Source of the DNA: Streptomyces hygroscopicus
GTDB lineage: Bacteria; Actinomycetota; Actinomycetes; Streptomycetales; Streptomycetaceae
DNA: 64,000 bases
Assembly: GCA_002021875.1 (NCBI GenBank)
Contig: CP018627.1
Span: 4,030,001 to 4,094,000 of the forward strand
Direction: 5' to 3'
In this document: positions 51,585-62,544 of the stretch, one piece after another
Layout: each line of letters opens with the position of its first letter
Position numbering within the stretch: the first letter of the stretch is position 1
The notes under the pieces: generated by a model
Seen by the model: only the letters and a program-made list of their open reading frames with translations
What the model was told of the DNA's origin: nothing
Databases searched by the model: none
Translations under genes and position numbers: made by a program

Positions 51585-51945
51585 AAGTCGTCCTACCTCC
51601 TTGGTGACCAGGAAATTTCTCTATAGGTCAGCGTGACACCATGCCGACGGTTGGCGACTCTATGGCGTGTCGGCGGTCCGCAGCAACACAATCCACCGGA
51701 CACGGCATGATGTGTCGGCAATCGAACACCCCGATGTCAAGGGCGTGTGAACGGCGCCGCGGAGATTTCACCGCCGCATAAAGCGTCTGAATAGTTGCAT
51801 TTAGGGCGAGTTGGCCGAGCCATGGGCCGCGGCCGATACGGGGCACAGCGGACACACCTTCGGCCGGGCCTCATCCTTCGACAAGACCCGGCCGGATGCC
51901 CATTGTTGACATGTGGTTGACGGTCCGGGTTGACCGTCCGGCAAC

Positions 51946-51985
51946 CGGAGTTCACCCGCTCCGGCGGCCGGGCCGGTGAACTCCG
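51946..51985. terminator. Terminator of the ald gene, in the ald-parA intergenic region
   Basis: Perfect 11-bp inverted repeat, 51946-51956 (cggagttcacc) with 51975-51985, 18-nt loop, next to the ald stop. In the 51585-51993 gap, TTGACA-like words (complement of 51735-51740) lie upstream of parA without a good -10, and 51901-51945 has a smaller dyad. The region is AT-richer than its neighbours. Confidence 0.7.
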
Positions 51986-51993
51986 AGCGTCAT

Positions 51994-53109
51994 TCAGCCG
52001 ATCAGCGAGCCCAGTTCGACCGCGGGCAGGTCATGCGCCTCGGCGACCGGGCCGTAGACGACCTGTCCCTCATGGGTGTTGAGCCCCTTGGCCAGCGCGG
52101 CGTCCCGGCGCAGCGCGTCCCGCCAGCCACGGTTGGCCAGCTCCACGATGTACGGGAGCGTCGCGTTGGTGAGCGCGTGGGTGGAGGTGTTCGGCACCGC
52201 GCCGGGCATGTTCGCGACGCAGTAGAAGACCGAGTCGTGGACCGCGAAGGTCGGCTCGGCGTGGGTGGTGGGACGGGAGTCCTCGAAGCAGCCGCCCTGG
52301 TCGATCGCGATGTCGACAAGGACACTTCCCGGCTTCATCCGGGACACCAGCTCGTTGGTGACCAGCTTGGGCGCCTTGGCACCCGGGATGAGCACCGCGC
52401 CGATGACCAGGTCGGCCTCGAGGACGGCCTTCTCCAGCTCGAAGGCGTTGGAGGCGATGGTCTGCACCCGGGTGCCGAAGATCCGGTCGGCCTCGCGCAG
52501 CTTGTTGATGTCCTTGTCGAGCAGGGTGACGTGGAAGCCCATGCCGATGGCGATCTGGGCGGCGTTCCACCCGGAGACGCCACCGCCGATGACGACGGCC
52601 CGCGCGGCGGCCACACCCGGCACCCCGGCGGGCAGCACACCACGGCCGCCGGCCGAGCGCATCAGGTGGTACGCGCCGACCTGCGGCGCGATCCGGCCCG
52701 CGACCTCGGACATCGGCGCGAGCAGCGGCAGGGCGCGGTTCGCGGTCTCGACGGTCTCGTAGGCGATGGCGGTGGTGCCGGACTCCAGCAGCGCGTCCGT
52801 GCAGGCCCGGGAGGCGGCCAGATGCAGGTAGGTGAAGAGCGTCTGGCCCTTGCGCATCCGGTGGTATTCCTCCGCGACGGGCTCCTTGACCTTCAGCAGC
52901 AGGTCGGCGGTGGCCCAGACCTCGTCGGCGGTGCCGAGGATGTGCGCACCGGCGGCGGTGTACTCCTCGTCCGTGATGGAGGAACCGAGGCCGGCACTCT
53001 GCTCCACGACGACCTCATGGCCGCCTCGGACCAGCTCGTGCACACCGGCGGGGGTGATGGCCACACGGAACTCGTTGTTCTTGACCTCGCGGGGGATACC
53101 GACCTTCAC
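51994..53109 (-). CDS. ald: Alanine dehydrogenase
   Basis: NAD-dependent interconversion of L-alanine and pyruvate plus ammonia; 371 aa, the standard length. GTG 53109 gives MKVGIPREVKNNEFRVAITPAG; an upstream GTG 53118 is less likely. The nucleotide fold is VVIGGGVSGWNAAQIAIGMGF, with catalytic Lys (about 74, LLKVKEP) and His (about 95, FTYLHLA) in the usual blocks. Family control is by alanine or hypoxia regulators (AldR); a promoter is proposed upstream. Confidence 0.96.
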   Translation of the reverse strand: MKVGIPREVKNNEFRVAITPAGVHELVRGGHEVVVEQSAGLGSSITDEEYTAAGAHILGTADEVWATADLLLKVKEPVAEEYHRMRKGQTLFTYLHLAASRACTDALLESGTTAIAYETVETANRALPLLAPMSEVAGRIAPQVGAYHLMRSAGGRGVLPAGVPGVAAARAVVIGGGVSGWNAAQIAIGMGFHVTLLDKDINKLREADRIFGTRVQTIASNAFELEKAVLEADLVIGAVLIPGAKAPKLVTNELVSRMKPGSVLVDIAIDQGGCFEDSRPTTHAEPTFAVHDSVFYCVANMPGAVPNTSTHALTNATLPYIVELANRGWRDALRRDAALAKGLNTHEGQVVYGPVAEAHDLPAVELGSLIG

Positions 53110-53248
53110 GTCGATCACGGTCCTTGAATGGGGGGGGAAGGGAACATATCGCCACAGCCAGTCACGGATCGATACACAACCGACCATAGACAGGCAAACC
53201 GGAACGCGTCCGCATGCCGGAGACGACCGCAACAATCGCGGCATGGCC

Positions 53249-53276
53249 AGTCTAATGAAGGACGTCGCGCTGTCTA
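53249..53276 (-). promoter_or_regulatory. Candidate promoter of ald
   Basis: On the minus strand TAGACA (53271-53276), 16-bp spacer, TAGACT (53249-53254). -35 matches 5 of 6 consensus bases and -10 has the TAnnnT frame. Leader would be about 130 nt. Surrounding AT-rich sequence could hold an Lrp/AldR site. Confidence 0.45.
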
Positions 53277-53308
53277 GCCTTGCAATGCATCAATCTTTTG
53301 GAAGACCA

Positions 53309-55573
53309 CTACTGATTTCGTAGGTCGGCTGGGTTTCCTTCCCCACTCTGAGGTGACGGACCCGTGTCCTCCGCCCCCGCCGTGGCGCTCTTACGGGCGG
53401 TGCGCCGCAGCGACCGCGCCACCGCCGGGTCCCCGCCGAGCCGGTCCATCGCGTCCGCAGCGTGGCCCGCCAGATCGGCGTGCAGCCCGGTGTCACCGCA
53501 GGTCCGGGCGGCCGCGGCGGCCTCCGCCCAGGTGCGCAGCGCCTCCCTCGGCCGTCCGGTGCGCTCCTGGGCTCCCGCGGCGCCGCTGAGCGCCCGTGCG
53601 TACCCCGGCCGGTCCCCCGCCCGGCGGCAGGCGGCCGCGGCGGCACGCCAGTCGCGCAGCGCCTCGCCCCACTGCCCGGCGTAGCCGTGGACGGTGCCGA
53701 GCCGGGCGTACATCCGGGCGACCGCGGACAGATCGCGGCGGCTCAGCCGCAGCTCCAGGGCGCGTCCGTACCAGTCGGCCGCCCGGTGCCAGTCATCCAG
53801 CTCCTGGTACATGCCGCCGATCGACTCCAGCGCCCGCCCGGTCGTATACGGATCGCCCGACTCACGCGCCGCCTCCAGGGCGCTCTTGTACCGCGCGAGG
53901 GCCTTGTCCACCCGGCCCGCCCCGCCGTCCAGATCGCCGAGGTTCAGCAGCGCGGCCGCCCGCTCCACCGGCAGGTCGCGGCGCCGGGCCACGTCCAGCA
54001 CCAGCTGATGCAGCCCGTACAGCTCCACCGCGGCGCCCTCGGCACCCCGGTGAGCGGTGAGGGCATGCGTCAGCGCGGCCACCAACCGCCGCGCCAGGGT
54101 GTCGAGTTCACCGGTCTCCACGGCCAGCCGGGCGGCCTCGATCAGCGAGCCCAGCCGGGCCTCCAGCCATTCCGCCGCCTGCGCCGACGACGAAAAGCGC
54201 ACCGGCTTCGGCATCCCGGCCAGCTTCTTCCGGCCCGGCGAACCGGCGGGCTCGGCGGCCAGCCGGCACGCGTGCAGCTGCCGTACGGCACGCTCCAGCA
54301 TCCGCGCCCGCGCCAGCTCCACCTCCGCCGGGCGCTCCTCGGCCGCCAGCCGCTCCCGCAGCAGCGGATCGAGACAGCCGGGCACCTGGTAGTCGCCCGG
54401 CCCGCGCGGGCGCAGCATCCCGTACGCGGCGAAGCCCTCCAGTGCCGCCTCGCCATCCGCCACCGAGCATCCGGCCAGCGCGGATGCGGTCTGGGCGTCG
54501 GCCGATCCGCCGGGCGCCAGCACCAGCAGCCGCAGCATCCGGGCGGCGGCGGACGGCAGCGCGGCGTAGGCCAGCCGGAAGGCGCGGATCAGCGGGCGGG
54601 CGCCATGGTCGAGATCACCCCCGTCCGGCGGCAGTTCGCGCAGCCGGGCCAGCGCGTCGTCGACCGACGCCTGGGGGCGGGCGGCGAGCCAGCCGCCGAC
54701 CAGGACGAGCGCGGCGGGCTGGCCCGCGCACTCCTCGACGAGGGACTGCGCGGCCACCGGATCGCAGGTGATCCGGGTGGGGCCGGTGTACTGCGCCAGC
54801 AGCCCGACCGCCGCGCTCACATCCAGCCCGCCCACCGTGCACGGCCGCACATCCGGCACCCCGGTCAGCGGGCCGCGCGAGACGGCGACCACCAGGCAGT
54901 CGGGCTCGTCGGGCAGCAGCGCGTCCACCTGCTCGGCTCCGGCCACGTCGTCGAGCAGCAACAGCACCCGCCTGCCGTCGAGCGCCGCGCGCAGCGCCTC
55001 GCTCAGATCGTCCTCGTCCGCCCCCGGCGGGGCGGTCACGCCGAGCCGTCCGAGCAGCTCACGGGCGGTGCGCTCGGTGGGTACGGGGTCGCCGGCGGAG
55101 GTCGTCAGCCGGGCGCTCAGCACTCCGTCGGGGTAGTCGTCGGCGAGCCGCCGGGCGAGCTCCTCGGCCAGCGCCGTACGGCCCCAGCCGGGGCGGCCCG
55201 CGATCAGCAGCACCCGGCTGCGGGCGGCCTTACGGCCGGCGAGGGTGTCCAGGCCCGCGCGCTCGATATCGGCGCGCAGCGAGAGCAGCTCCCGCCGCCG
55301 CCCGGCGAATCCCCGCCCCACGGTGGCCGCCGCCGCGAACAGCACGGCCCGGGTCGCCCCGCTCCACACCCCGCCGTCCTGGGCGTCCGCGCGCCCGGCC
55401 GCGGAGCGCTGCCGCGGCGGGGTGTCGGACGGGGGTGAACCTTCCTCTGGTGAACGGTCGGAACGGGCCTCCGGCGGACGGCCGGAAGCGGACGAAGCGG
55501 GCGTGGCGGACGGCGGTTGCCGCTTCCTTGGGGCCGCCGGCTCCCCCTCGGTGTCGACCGCCTGCTCCGCCAC
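53309..55573 (-). CDS. STAND/NB-ARC-type ATPase with C-terminal TPR repeats
   Basis: About 754 aa from GTG 55573 (GGGAG upstream; GTG 55591 is also open). Disordered N-terminus, then an NB-ARC-like ATPase (AGRPGWGRTALAEELARR; Walker B VLLLLDD), a helical middle and TPR repeats in the last 230 residues (ALARYKSALEAARESGDPYTTGRALESIGGMYQEL and similar). The P-loop Lys is replaced by Arg (GRPGWGRT), so ATP hydrolysis may be lost or altered. No SARP or HTH domain. Similar proteins are common regulators in Streptomyces. It is downstream of the NUDIX gene, with 188 bp between. Confidence 0.85.
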   Translation of the reverse strand: MAEQAVDTEGEPAAPRKRQPPSATPASSASGRPPEARSDRSPEEGSPPSDTPPRQRSAAGRADAQDGGVWSGATRAVLFAAAATVGRGFAGRRRELLSLRADIERAGLDTLAGRKAARSRVLLIAGRPGWGRTALAEELARRLADDYPDGVLSARLTTSAGDPVPTERTARELLGRLGVTAPPGADEDDLSEALRAALDGRRVLLLLDDVAGAEQVDALLPDEPDCLVVAVSRGPLTGVPDVRPCTVGGLDVSAAVGLLAQYTGPTRITCDPVAAQSLVEECAGQPAALVLVGGWLAARPQASVDDALARLRELPPDGGDLDHGARPLIRAFRLAYAALPSAAARMLRLLVLAPGGSADAQTASALAGCSVADGEAALEGFAAYGMLRPRGPGDYQVPGCLDPLLRERLAAEERPAEVELARARMLERAVRQLHACRLAAEPAGSPGRKKLAGMPKPVRFSSSAQAAEWLEARLGSLIEAARLAVETGELDTLARRLVAALTHALTAHRGAEGAAVELYGLHQLVLDVARRRDLPVERAAALLNLGDLDGGAGRVDKALARYKSALEAARESGDPYTTGRALESIGGMYQELDDWHRAADWYGRALELRLSRRDLSAVARMYARLGTVHGYAGQWGEALRDWRAAAAACRRAGDRPGYARALSGAAGAQERTGRPREALRTWAEAAAAARTCGDTGLHADLAGHAADAMDRLGGDPAVARSLRRTARKSATAGAEDTGPSPQSGEGNPADLRNQ

Positions 55574-55732
55574 GGGCCCACTCCCGTCCACCTGCGCTTA
55601 CGAGCCCGCCGCGCCGCTGCGGCCGGGGCCACTATGAGCGTAGTTCACTCCGCGTCAGGTACCCGGCACTCCAGGCCCATGGCACGTACCGAAAATCACT
55701 CCATCGGATCTTCACCAGGGCCGGGTGGGGCC

Positions 55733-55786
55733 TTCACTGGGCCCGCGCCGTTCACTGGGCCCGCGCCGTTCAGTGGGCCTACGCCG
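55733..55786. repeat. 18-bp tandem repeat spanning the NUDIX gene stop
   Basis: Three 18-bp units of ttcactgggcccgcgccg type (55733-55750, 55751-55768 identical; 55769-55786 diverged). The third carries the stop and last codons of the NUDIX gene on the minus strand. Slippage at the gene end is likely. Confidence 0.8.
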
Positions 55787-56405
55787 CGAAGGGGCGGGCC
55801 GGCCAGGAGGCGTCGGCCGGGCGGAGGGCGTCGATACCGTCGCCGGAGAGCGCGGCCCGCAGTGCCAGCGCACCCATCGCGAGGCAGGTGTTGTGCAGCT
55901 CGCCCGCGAGCGCGCCGCGCACCAGCTCCTCCAGGGACACCCGGGCCAGCTCCATGTCGGCCTCCTCCTCGGAGACCTCGAACCGCTCGCCCTCGGCCGC
56001 GGAGATCTCCCGGGCCAGGAAGATCCGTACGGCCTCGTCGGAGCCGCCGGGCGAGGTGTAGACGTCGATCAGGACGCGCCAGTCCTCGGCCTTGACGTGC
56101 GCCTCCTCGTACAACTCCCGCTGGGCGGCGTGCAGCGGGTTCTCACCGGGGATGTCCAGGAGACCGGCCGGGATCTCCCACAGCCGCCGGCGGACCGGGT
56201 GCCGGTACTGCCGCAGCACGATCACGCGGCCGTCCTCGTCCAGGGCGAGGATGGCGACGGAGCCGGGGTGGACCTGGTAGTCGCGGTTGACCCGGCTGCC
56301 GTCGGGCATCTCGACCTCGTCGGTGCGCACGCTCGTCTTGTTGCCGGTGAACGGCGTGGCGGTGGCGGTGACCGGCCATTCCTCGGGGGTGTCCTGGATA
56401 CGCAT
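55779..56405 (-). CDS. NUDIX hydrolase, ADP-ribose pyrophosphatase-like
   Basis: 208 aa, ATG 56405. The NUDIX box is GLLDIPGENPLHAAQRELYEEAHVKA, fitting Gx5Ex7REUxEExxU but with Ala-His where Thr-Gly is usual. WEIPAGLLD and YTSPGGSDEAVRIFLAREI are typical of ADP-ribose pyrophosphatases. It hydrolyses a nucleoside diphosphate linked to another moiety, with ADP-ribose most likely. It lies 78 bp downstream of pyrG on the same strand, and a shared transcript is possible. Confidence 0.9.
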   Translation of the reverse strand: MRIQDTPEEWPVTATATPFTGNKTSVRTDEVEMPDGSRVNRDYQVHPGSVAILALDEDGRVIVLRQYRHPVRRRLWEIPAGLLDIPGENPLHAAQRELYEEAHVKAEDWRVLIDVYTSPGGSDEAVRIFLAREISAAEGERFEVSEEEADMELARVSLEELVRGALAGELHNTCLAMGALALRAALSGDGIDALRPADASWPARPFAA

Positions 56406-56483
56406 GCTTGCCTCAGCGTCCTTTCCGCGTGCGGTTGACGGGGGCGGGCCGTGCCGGCCGCCCGCCCCCGTCAACCGTATCGG

Positions 56484-58139
<1,656 letters not shown>

Positions 58140-58565
58140 GGGCTTAGCGGCAATGGCCAAGAGGGGGCTCCCGTGGTCGCGTCGTGAGGGGGGCGTACGG
58201 CAGCCGCTCCGGATTCGGGGGGTGCCGTCGCTGATGGTTCGGGGGGTTTGTGCCCGCCGCTCCACGGGCTACCAGGGTATCAGCGCCCCGGAGTGGTCGC
58301 TGATGACCTGGTTCCCGCGTTCGGTCTGCGCAATCGCCCGAACACCATGCGTGACCTGGCCACCCGATCGGCCGCGAGATACGGGCCACGATGTGGACGG
58401 GCTCAAGCGGATCACCGTTGTCCGTCGTATCCTCATCGGACGCACGCATGCGAGCCACCCGGCACGGCACCACCAGCACGCCCCCGGAACAAGAGCTCGT
58501 CAGAATTTCCGAGACCGTAAGAAACGCCCTCCGGGGTGGTACGGCCGTTCGAATGGGGAATGCAC
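58140..58565. other. Divergent pyrG / GH15 intergenic region
   Basis: 426 bp. A TATCCT (58428-58433) could be a -10 for the GH15 gene, but no good -35 is present. Nothing resembling a pyrimidine attenuator or riboswitch was found upstream of pyrG. No convincing small gene. Confidence 0.4.
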
Positions 58566-60368
58566 GTGGCCGGGCGTATCGAGGATTACGCACTGATTGG
58601 TGATATGCAGACGGCCGCCCTCGTCTGCAGGGACGGCACGGTCGACTGGCTGTGCCTGCCGCGATTCGACTCCCACGCCGTCTTCGCCGGTCTGCTGGGC
58701 ACTGAGGAACACGGTTTCTGGCGCCTCGGGCCCGCCTTCCCCTCGGGAAGCCAGCCGCCCGCCGCCGACCGCCGCCGCTACCGCGGCGACTCACTGGTGC
58801 TCGAATCGGAGTGGGACACTCCGCGCGGCACGGTCCGTGTGATCGACTTCATGCCGCCCCGTGACGGCGCCCCGCAACTGGTACGGATCGTCGAGGGAGT
58901 CAGCGGCCGGGTGCCGATGCGCTCCGCGCTGCGGATGCGGTTCTCCTACGGCTGGGTCGTGCCGTGGGTGCACCGGGTGGACACCCGCACCGTCGCCGTC
59001 GCCGGCCCGGACTCCGTCTGGCTGGACACCGAGGCCGACACCTACGGCAAGGACCTCACCACCTACTCCGACTTCACGGTGGGCCCCGGCGACCGGATCG
59101 CCTTCACCATCAGTTGGCAGCCCTCGCACAACGAGCCGCCCGCGCTGCCCGAGCCGGAGGTCGCGCTGGAGGCCACCGAGGCGTTCTGGCGGGAGTGGGT
59201 CGAGCACTGCACGTACCACGGCCCCTACCGGGATGCCGTGGTCCGCTCGCTGATCACGCTCAAGGCGCTGACCTACGCCCCCACCGGCGGCATCGTCGCG
59301 GCGCCCACCACCTCGCTCCCCGAGGACATCGGCGGCGTCCGGAACTGGGACTACCGCTTCACCTGGCTGCGGGACGCGGCGATCACCCTCTCCTCGCTGC
59401 TGCGCACCGGCTACCGCGAGGAAGCGCGCGCCTGGCGCGAATGGCTGCTGCGCGCGGTCGCGGGCGACCCGGAGAACCTGCAGATCATGTACGGCATCGC
59501 GGGCGAGCGGGAGTTGGCCGAGGCCGAGCTGACCTGGCTGCCCGGCTATGAGAACTCCCAGCCGGTCCGGGTCGGCAACGGCGCGGCCGGCCAGCTCCAG
59601 CTCGACGTCTACGGCGAGGTCATCGAGGCGCTGCACCTGGCCCATATGACGGGTCTGGCGCGCAACGACTACGCGAGCGTGCTGCAGCTGAAGCTGATCC
59701 GCTACCTCGAGGAGCACTGGGACGAGCCGGACGAGGGCATCTGGGAGGTGCGCGGGCCGCGCCGCCACTTCGTGCACTCCAAGGTGATGGCCTGGGTCGC
59801 GGTCGACCGCACCGTCAAGCTGGTCGAATCCGGCGATGTGGACGGGCCGTTGGACCGCTGGCGGGAGCTGCGCGACGAGATCCACCGGGACGTCTGCGCG
59901 AGGGGCTACGACGCCGAGCGCAACACCTTCACCCAGTCCTACGGCTCCAAGGAGCTGGACGCCTCGCTGCTGCTCATCCCGCAGATGGGCTTTCTGCCGC
60001 CGGACGACAAGCGGGTCATCGGCACCATCGAGGCGATCCAGCGGGAGCTGTCGACCGAGGACGGCTTCGTCATGCGCTACCCCACCGCGGGCGAGGACGC
60101 CGGGGTGGACGGTCTCGAGGGCGACGAAGGGGCCTTCCTGGCCTGCTCGTTCTGGCTCGCCGACGACCTGGCGATGATCGGCCGGGTGGACGAGGCCCGG
60201 AAGCTCTTCGAGAAGCTGCTCGCGCTCCGCAACGACCTCGGGCTGCTGGCCGAGGAGTGGGACTCGAAGAACCAGCGCCAGGTGGGCAACTTCCCGCAGG
60301 CGTTCAGCCATGTGCCGCTGATCGACACCGCGCTGCGGCTGACGGCGTCCGGCGCGTACGGAGGCTGA
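58566..60368 (+). CDS. Glycoside hydrolase family 15 (glucoamylase/trehalase-like)
   Basis: 600 aa. GTG 58566 (GGGGA 5 nt upstream) gives MAGRIEDYALIGDMQTAALV; ATG 58560 is two codons earlier. The GH15 (alpha/alpha)6 barrel shows WDYRFTWLRDA, with its aromatic/acidic substrate residues, and AEEWDSKNQRQVGNFPQAFSH containing the catalytic Glu. No signal peptide, so it acts inside the cell, probably on trehalose or a maltooligosaccharide. Actinomycete relatives include trehalases, and that is the more likely substrate, though it is not certain. Confidence 0.88.
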   Translation: MAGRIEDYALIGDMQTAALVCRDGTVDWLCLPRFDSHAVFAGLLGTEEHGFWRLGPAFPSGSQPPAADRRRYRGDSLVLESEWDTPRGTVRVIDFMPPRDGAPQLVRIVEGVSGRVPMRSALRMRFSYGWVVPWVHRVDTRTVAVAGPDSVWLDTEADTYGKDLTTYSDFTVGPGDRIAFTISWQPSHNEPPALPEPEVALEATEAFWREWVEHCTYHGPYRDAVVRSLITLKALTYAPTGGIVAAPTTSLPEDIGGVRNWDYRFTWLRDAAITLSSLLRTGYREEARAWREWLLRAVAGDPENLQIMYGIAGERELAEAELTWLPGYENSQPVRVGNGAAGQLQLDVYGEVIEALHLAHMTGLARNDYASVLQLKLIRYLEEHWDEPDEGIWEVRGPRRHFVHSKVMAWVAVDRTVKLVESGDVDGPLDRWRELRDEIHRDVCARGYDAERNTFTQSYGSKELDASLLLIPQMGFLPPDDKRVIGTIEAIQRELSTEDGFVMRYPTAGEDAGVDGLEGDEGAFLACSFWLADDLAMIGRVDEARKLFEKLLALRNDLGLLAEEWDSKNQRQVGNFPQAFSHVPLIDTALRLTASGAYGG

Positions 60369-60559
60369 CCCCAGGCCCGGGCCCCGGGGGCCCGGGCACC
60401 CCCACTTCCGGGCTCGGCCCGCGCCCCGCTGCTCTTCGGCGTCCGCCCCGCCGTTCGGCGTGCGCCCCGCCCTTCGGCGTGCGCGAGCCGCGGGGCCGGG
60501 GTCGCGGAGCCGGGCCCAGTCGGGTCGAGGCGGGGCCTCGTGCGGGTCGAGCGGGCGGC

Positions 60560-60565
60560 TAGCGT
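60560..60565 (+). promoter_or_regulatory. -10 element of a probable leaderless promoter
   Basis: TAGCGT is followed by 6 nt and ATG 60572, with no ribosome binding site. No clear -35. Confidence 0.4.
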
Positions 60566-60571
60566 GGCGGC

Positions 60572-62221
60572 ATGGAACCGCAGGGAACGATCACCGTGGC
60601 GCGCGCCCTCGACCTGCCCGCCCTGCGCCGCGGACTGCCGGAGGTCGTGACCGGGGACGACCTGCTCGACCGCCCGGTGCGCTGGGTGCACGCGGGCGAG
60701 GTGCCCAACATCGCCGCGCTGCTCAAGGGCGGTGAACTGCTGCTGACCACCGGGATCGGGGTCGGGTCGCGCCCCGCCGAGCAGCGCGCCTTCGTCCGTC
60801 GCCTCGCCGAGCGGGGCATCGCGGCGCTGGTGGTGGAGCTGGGGGCCCGGTTCCGCACGCTGCCGGGACCGGTCGTGGACACGGCGCGCTCGTGCGGGCT
60901 GCCGCTGGTGCAACTCCATCGCGAGGTGCCGTTCGTCACGGTCACCGAGGAGATCCACACCGAGATCGTCAATGCGCACTACGCCCTGCTGCGCCAGGCC
61001 GATGTGGTGCACCGGCAGGCCACCGAGGTGCTGCTGCGCGGCGGCGGGGTGCCGGAGATCCTGTGCCACTTCGCCGCCTTCGCGGCCAATCCGGTCTTCC
61101 TGGAGACCCCCGACGGGCAGTTGCTGTACGCGGCGGGGCCGGGCGGTACGCCCCCGGCGGGCGCGGCCGATCCGCTGCAGGTGTGGGAGGGGCTGCGGGC
61201 GCGGCGCGCGGCCGAGCGGCCCGAACCACCGGCGGGCAGCGTGATGGCGGACATCCCGGGCGGCGGGCCAGGACCCGGCTCCGTACGGGCGCGGCTGACC
61301 GTCCTTCCGGTGGCCGGGCCGCTGGGGCCGGTGCACCGGATCGCCGCCGAGCGGACGGCGGATCTGCTGGCGGTGGTGCTACTGCGGACGCGTCAGGAGG
61401 AGGAGCTGGCGGCGCGCGGGCGCGGGGACTTCCTCACCGATCTCGCGGAGGGCCGCATCGAGGCGTCGGACGCCCCCGCCCAGGCCCGGGTGCTGGGCTT
61501 TAGGCCGGGCGCGGACGGGCCGTTGCTGCCGGTGGTGATGCGGCTGGTGGAGGATCCCCGCCCGCTGGCCGGGGGCGGGGAGAGCTGGGCGGCGCTGGCC
61601 CACGCCCTGCATGAGGAGCTGGCGGCGGTCGGGGTGCCGGTGCTGCTCGGCGTACGGCTTCCGGAGGGTCGGGTTCCGCTGCTGGCGGGGCTGCGCGGCG
61701 CGACCGAGCGGGGCGCCGTGGCCGAGCGGATCGCGACGGCGCTGCGAACCGGGGTGGAGCGGGCCTGGCCGGACCGGGCCGGCGCCCGGCCGCCGGTGGT
61801 GATCGCCGGGCTCGCGGTCGGCTGGGACGCGGCCGGTGCCGAACTGCGGCATGCGGCGGAGGCGGCGAACGCGGCGCGCGGGCTGACCGACCGCGACTGG
61901 TACGACGTACGGAGCCTGGATGTCGACCTGTTGCTGTGGCGACTGCGGGAGCACGGCGATCTGGCCGCCTTTGTCGACCGGGTGATCGGTCCGCTGCTCG
62001 CTCATGACCGCACCGCCCGCCCGCCGCTGGTGCCGACACTGGAGACATATCTGCGCCATGCGGGCCGTAAGGCGGAGACGGCCCGCGCGCTGCACCTCAA
62101 CCGCCAGACGCTGTACGACCGGCTGGCCCGGATCTCCCGGCTGCTGGGCAGCGATCTGGAGGACCCGCAGACGGTTCTCGCCCTGGGGGTGGCCCTCCAG
62201 GCCCGCCGCCATGTGCGGTGA
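60572..62221 (+). CDS. PucR-family transcriptional regulator
   Basis: 549 aa, ATG 60572. N-terminal PucR domain (VTVARALDLPALRRGLPEVVTGDDLLDRPVRWVHAGEVPNIAALLKGGELLLTTG region), then a GGDEF-like middle (about 280-420) and a C-terminal PucR HTH (YLRHAGRKAETARALHLNRQTLYDRLARISRLLGSDL). In Bacillus PucR controls purine breakdown; in actinomycetes the family regulates varied catabolic genes. No obvious target adjoins. The divergent or downstream genes (GH15, GH64) are candidates only by position. Confidence 0.9.
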   Translation: MEPQGTITVARALDLPALRRGLPEVVTGDDLLDRPVRWVHAGEVPNIAALLKGGELLLTTGIGVGSRPAEQRAFVRRLAERGIAALVVELGARFRTLPGPVVDTARSCGLPLVQLHREVPFVTVTEEIHTEIVNAHYALLRQADVVHRQATEVLLRGGGVPEILCHFAAFAANPVFLETPDGQLLYAAGPGGTPPAGAADPLQVWEGLRARRAAERPEPPAGSVMADIPGGGPGPGSVRARLTVLPVAGPLGPVHRIAAERTADLLAVVLLRTRQEEELAARGRGDFLTDLAEGRIEASDAPAQARVLGFRPGADGPLLPVVMRLVEDPRPLAGGGESWAALAHALHEELAAVGVPVLLGVRLPEGRVPLLAGLRGATERGAVAERIATALRTGVERAWPDRAGARPPVVIAGLAVGWDAAGAELRHAAEAANAARGLTDRDWYDVRSLDVDLLLWRLREHGDLAAFVDRVIGPLLAHDRTARPPLVPTLETYLRHAGRKAETARALHLNRQTLYDRLARISRLLGSDLEDPQTVLALGVALQARRHVR

Positions 62222-62428
62222 CGCGTTCGCGGGCCGCTCCGCCGTGCCCGGGCTCCCCGCCCGGCGTCCCCCCGCGCCGCCGGGCGGGTCGCCACGCGGG
62301 TAGCCGGGCGGGGAGAGGCTCCCTCACCGTCCGCCGCGCCGCCCCGCCGTGCGCCGCGGACACCTCCCCGCCCGGCCGCTGTGTGCCGAACCGCGGCCGG
62401 ACCCTGCCCGGCCTGGCGGGTCTTTCCG

Positions 62429-62539
62429 CTCCCCGCCCCTTCCCGCAGCATCGATATGCGGCTCCGCCGCATACCGTCAGGCGTCGGGAAGGGGGGCGGA
62501 GAGGGAGCAGCCCGCCGCAGGCGTCACGATCCGCCGGAC
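62429..62539. repeat. Dispersed repeats: copy B of the 42-bp element and of the 32-bp element
   Basis: 62429-62470 matches 24275-24316 at 41 of 42 positions. 62508-62539 matches 27814-27845 at 28 of 32. Both sit in the 323-bp gap (62222-62544) between the convergent pucR and glucanase genes, where they may act as transcription terminators. Otherwise the gap is GC-rich and without genes. Confidence 0.75.
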
Positions 62540-62544
62540 GCTCC

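Noticed and set aside
51585..51993. parS centromere site near the ParA gene
   Set aside because: I looked for the GTTTCACGTGAAAC type of palindrome in this gap and found none.
53120..53308. Short upstream extension of alanine dehydrogenase in frame
   Set aside because: The longer N-terminus has no similarity to alanine dehydrogenases and would contain the candidate promoter; the 371-aa form matches the family.
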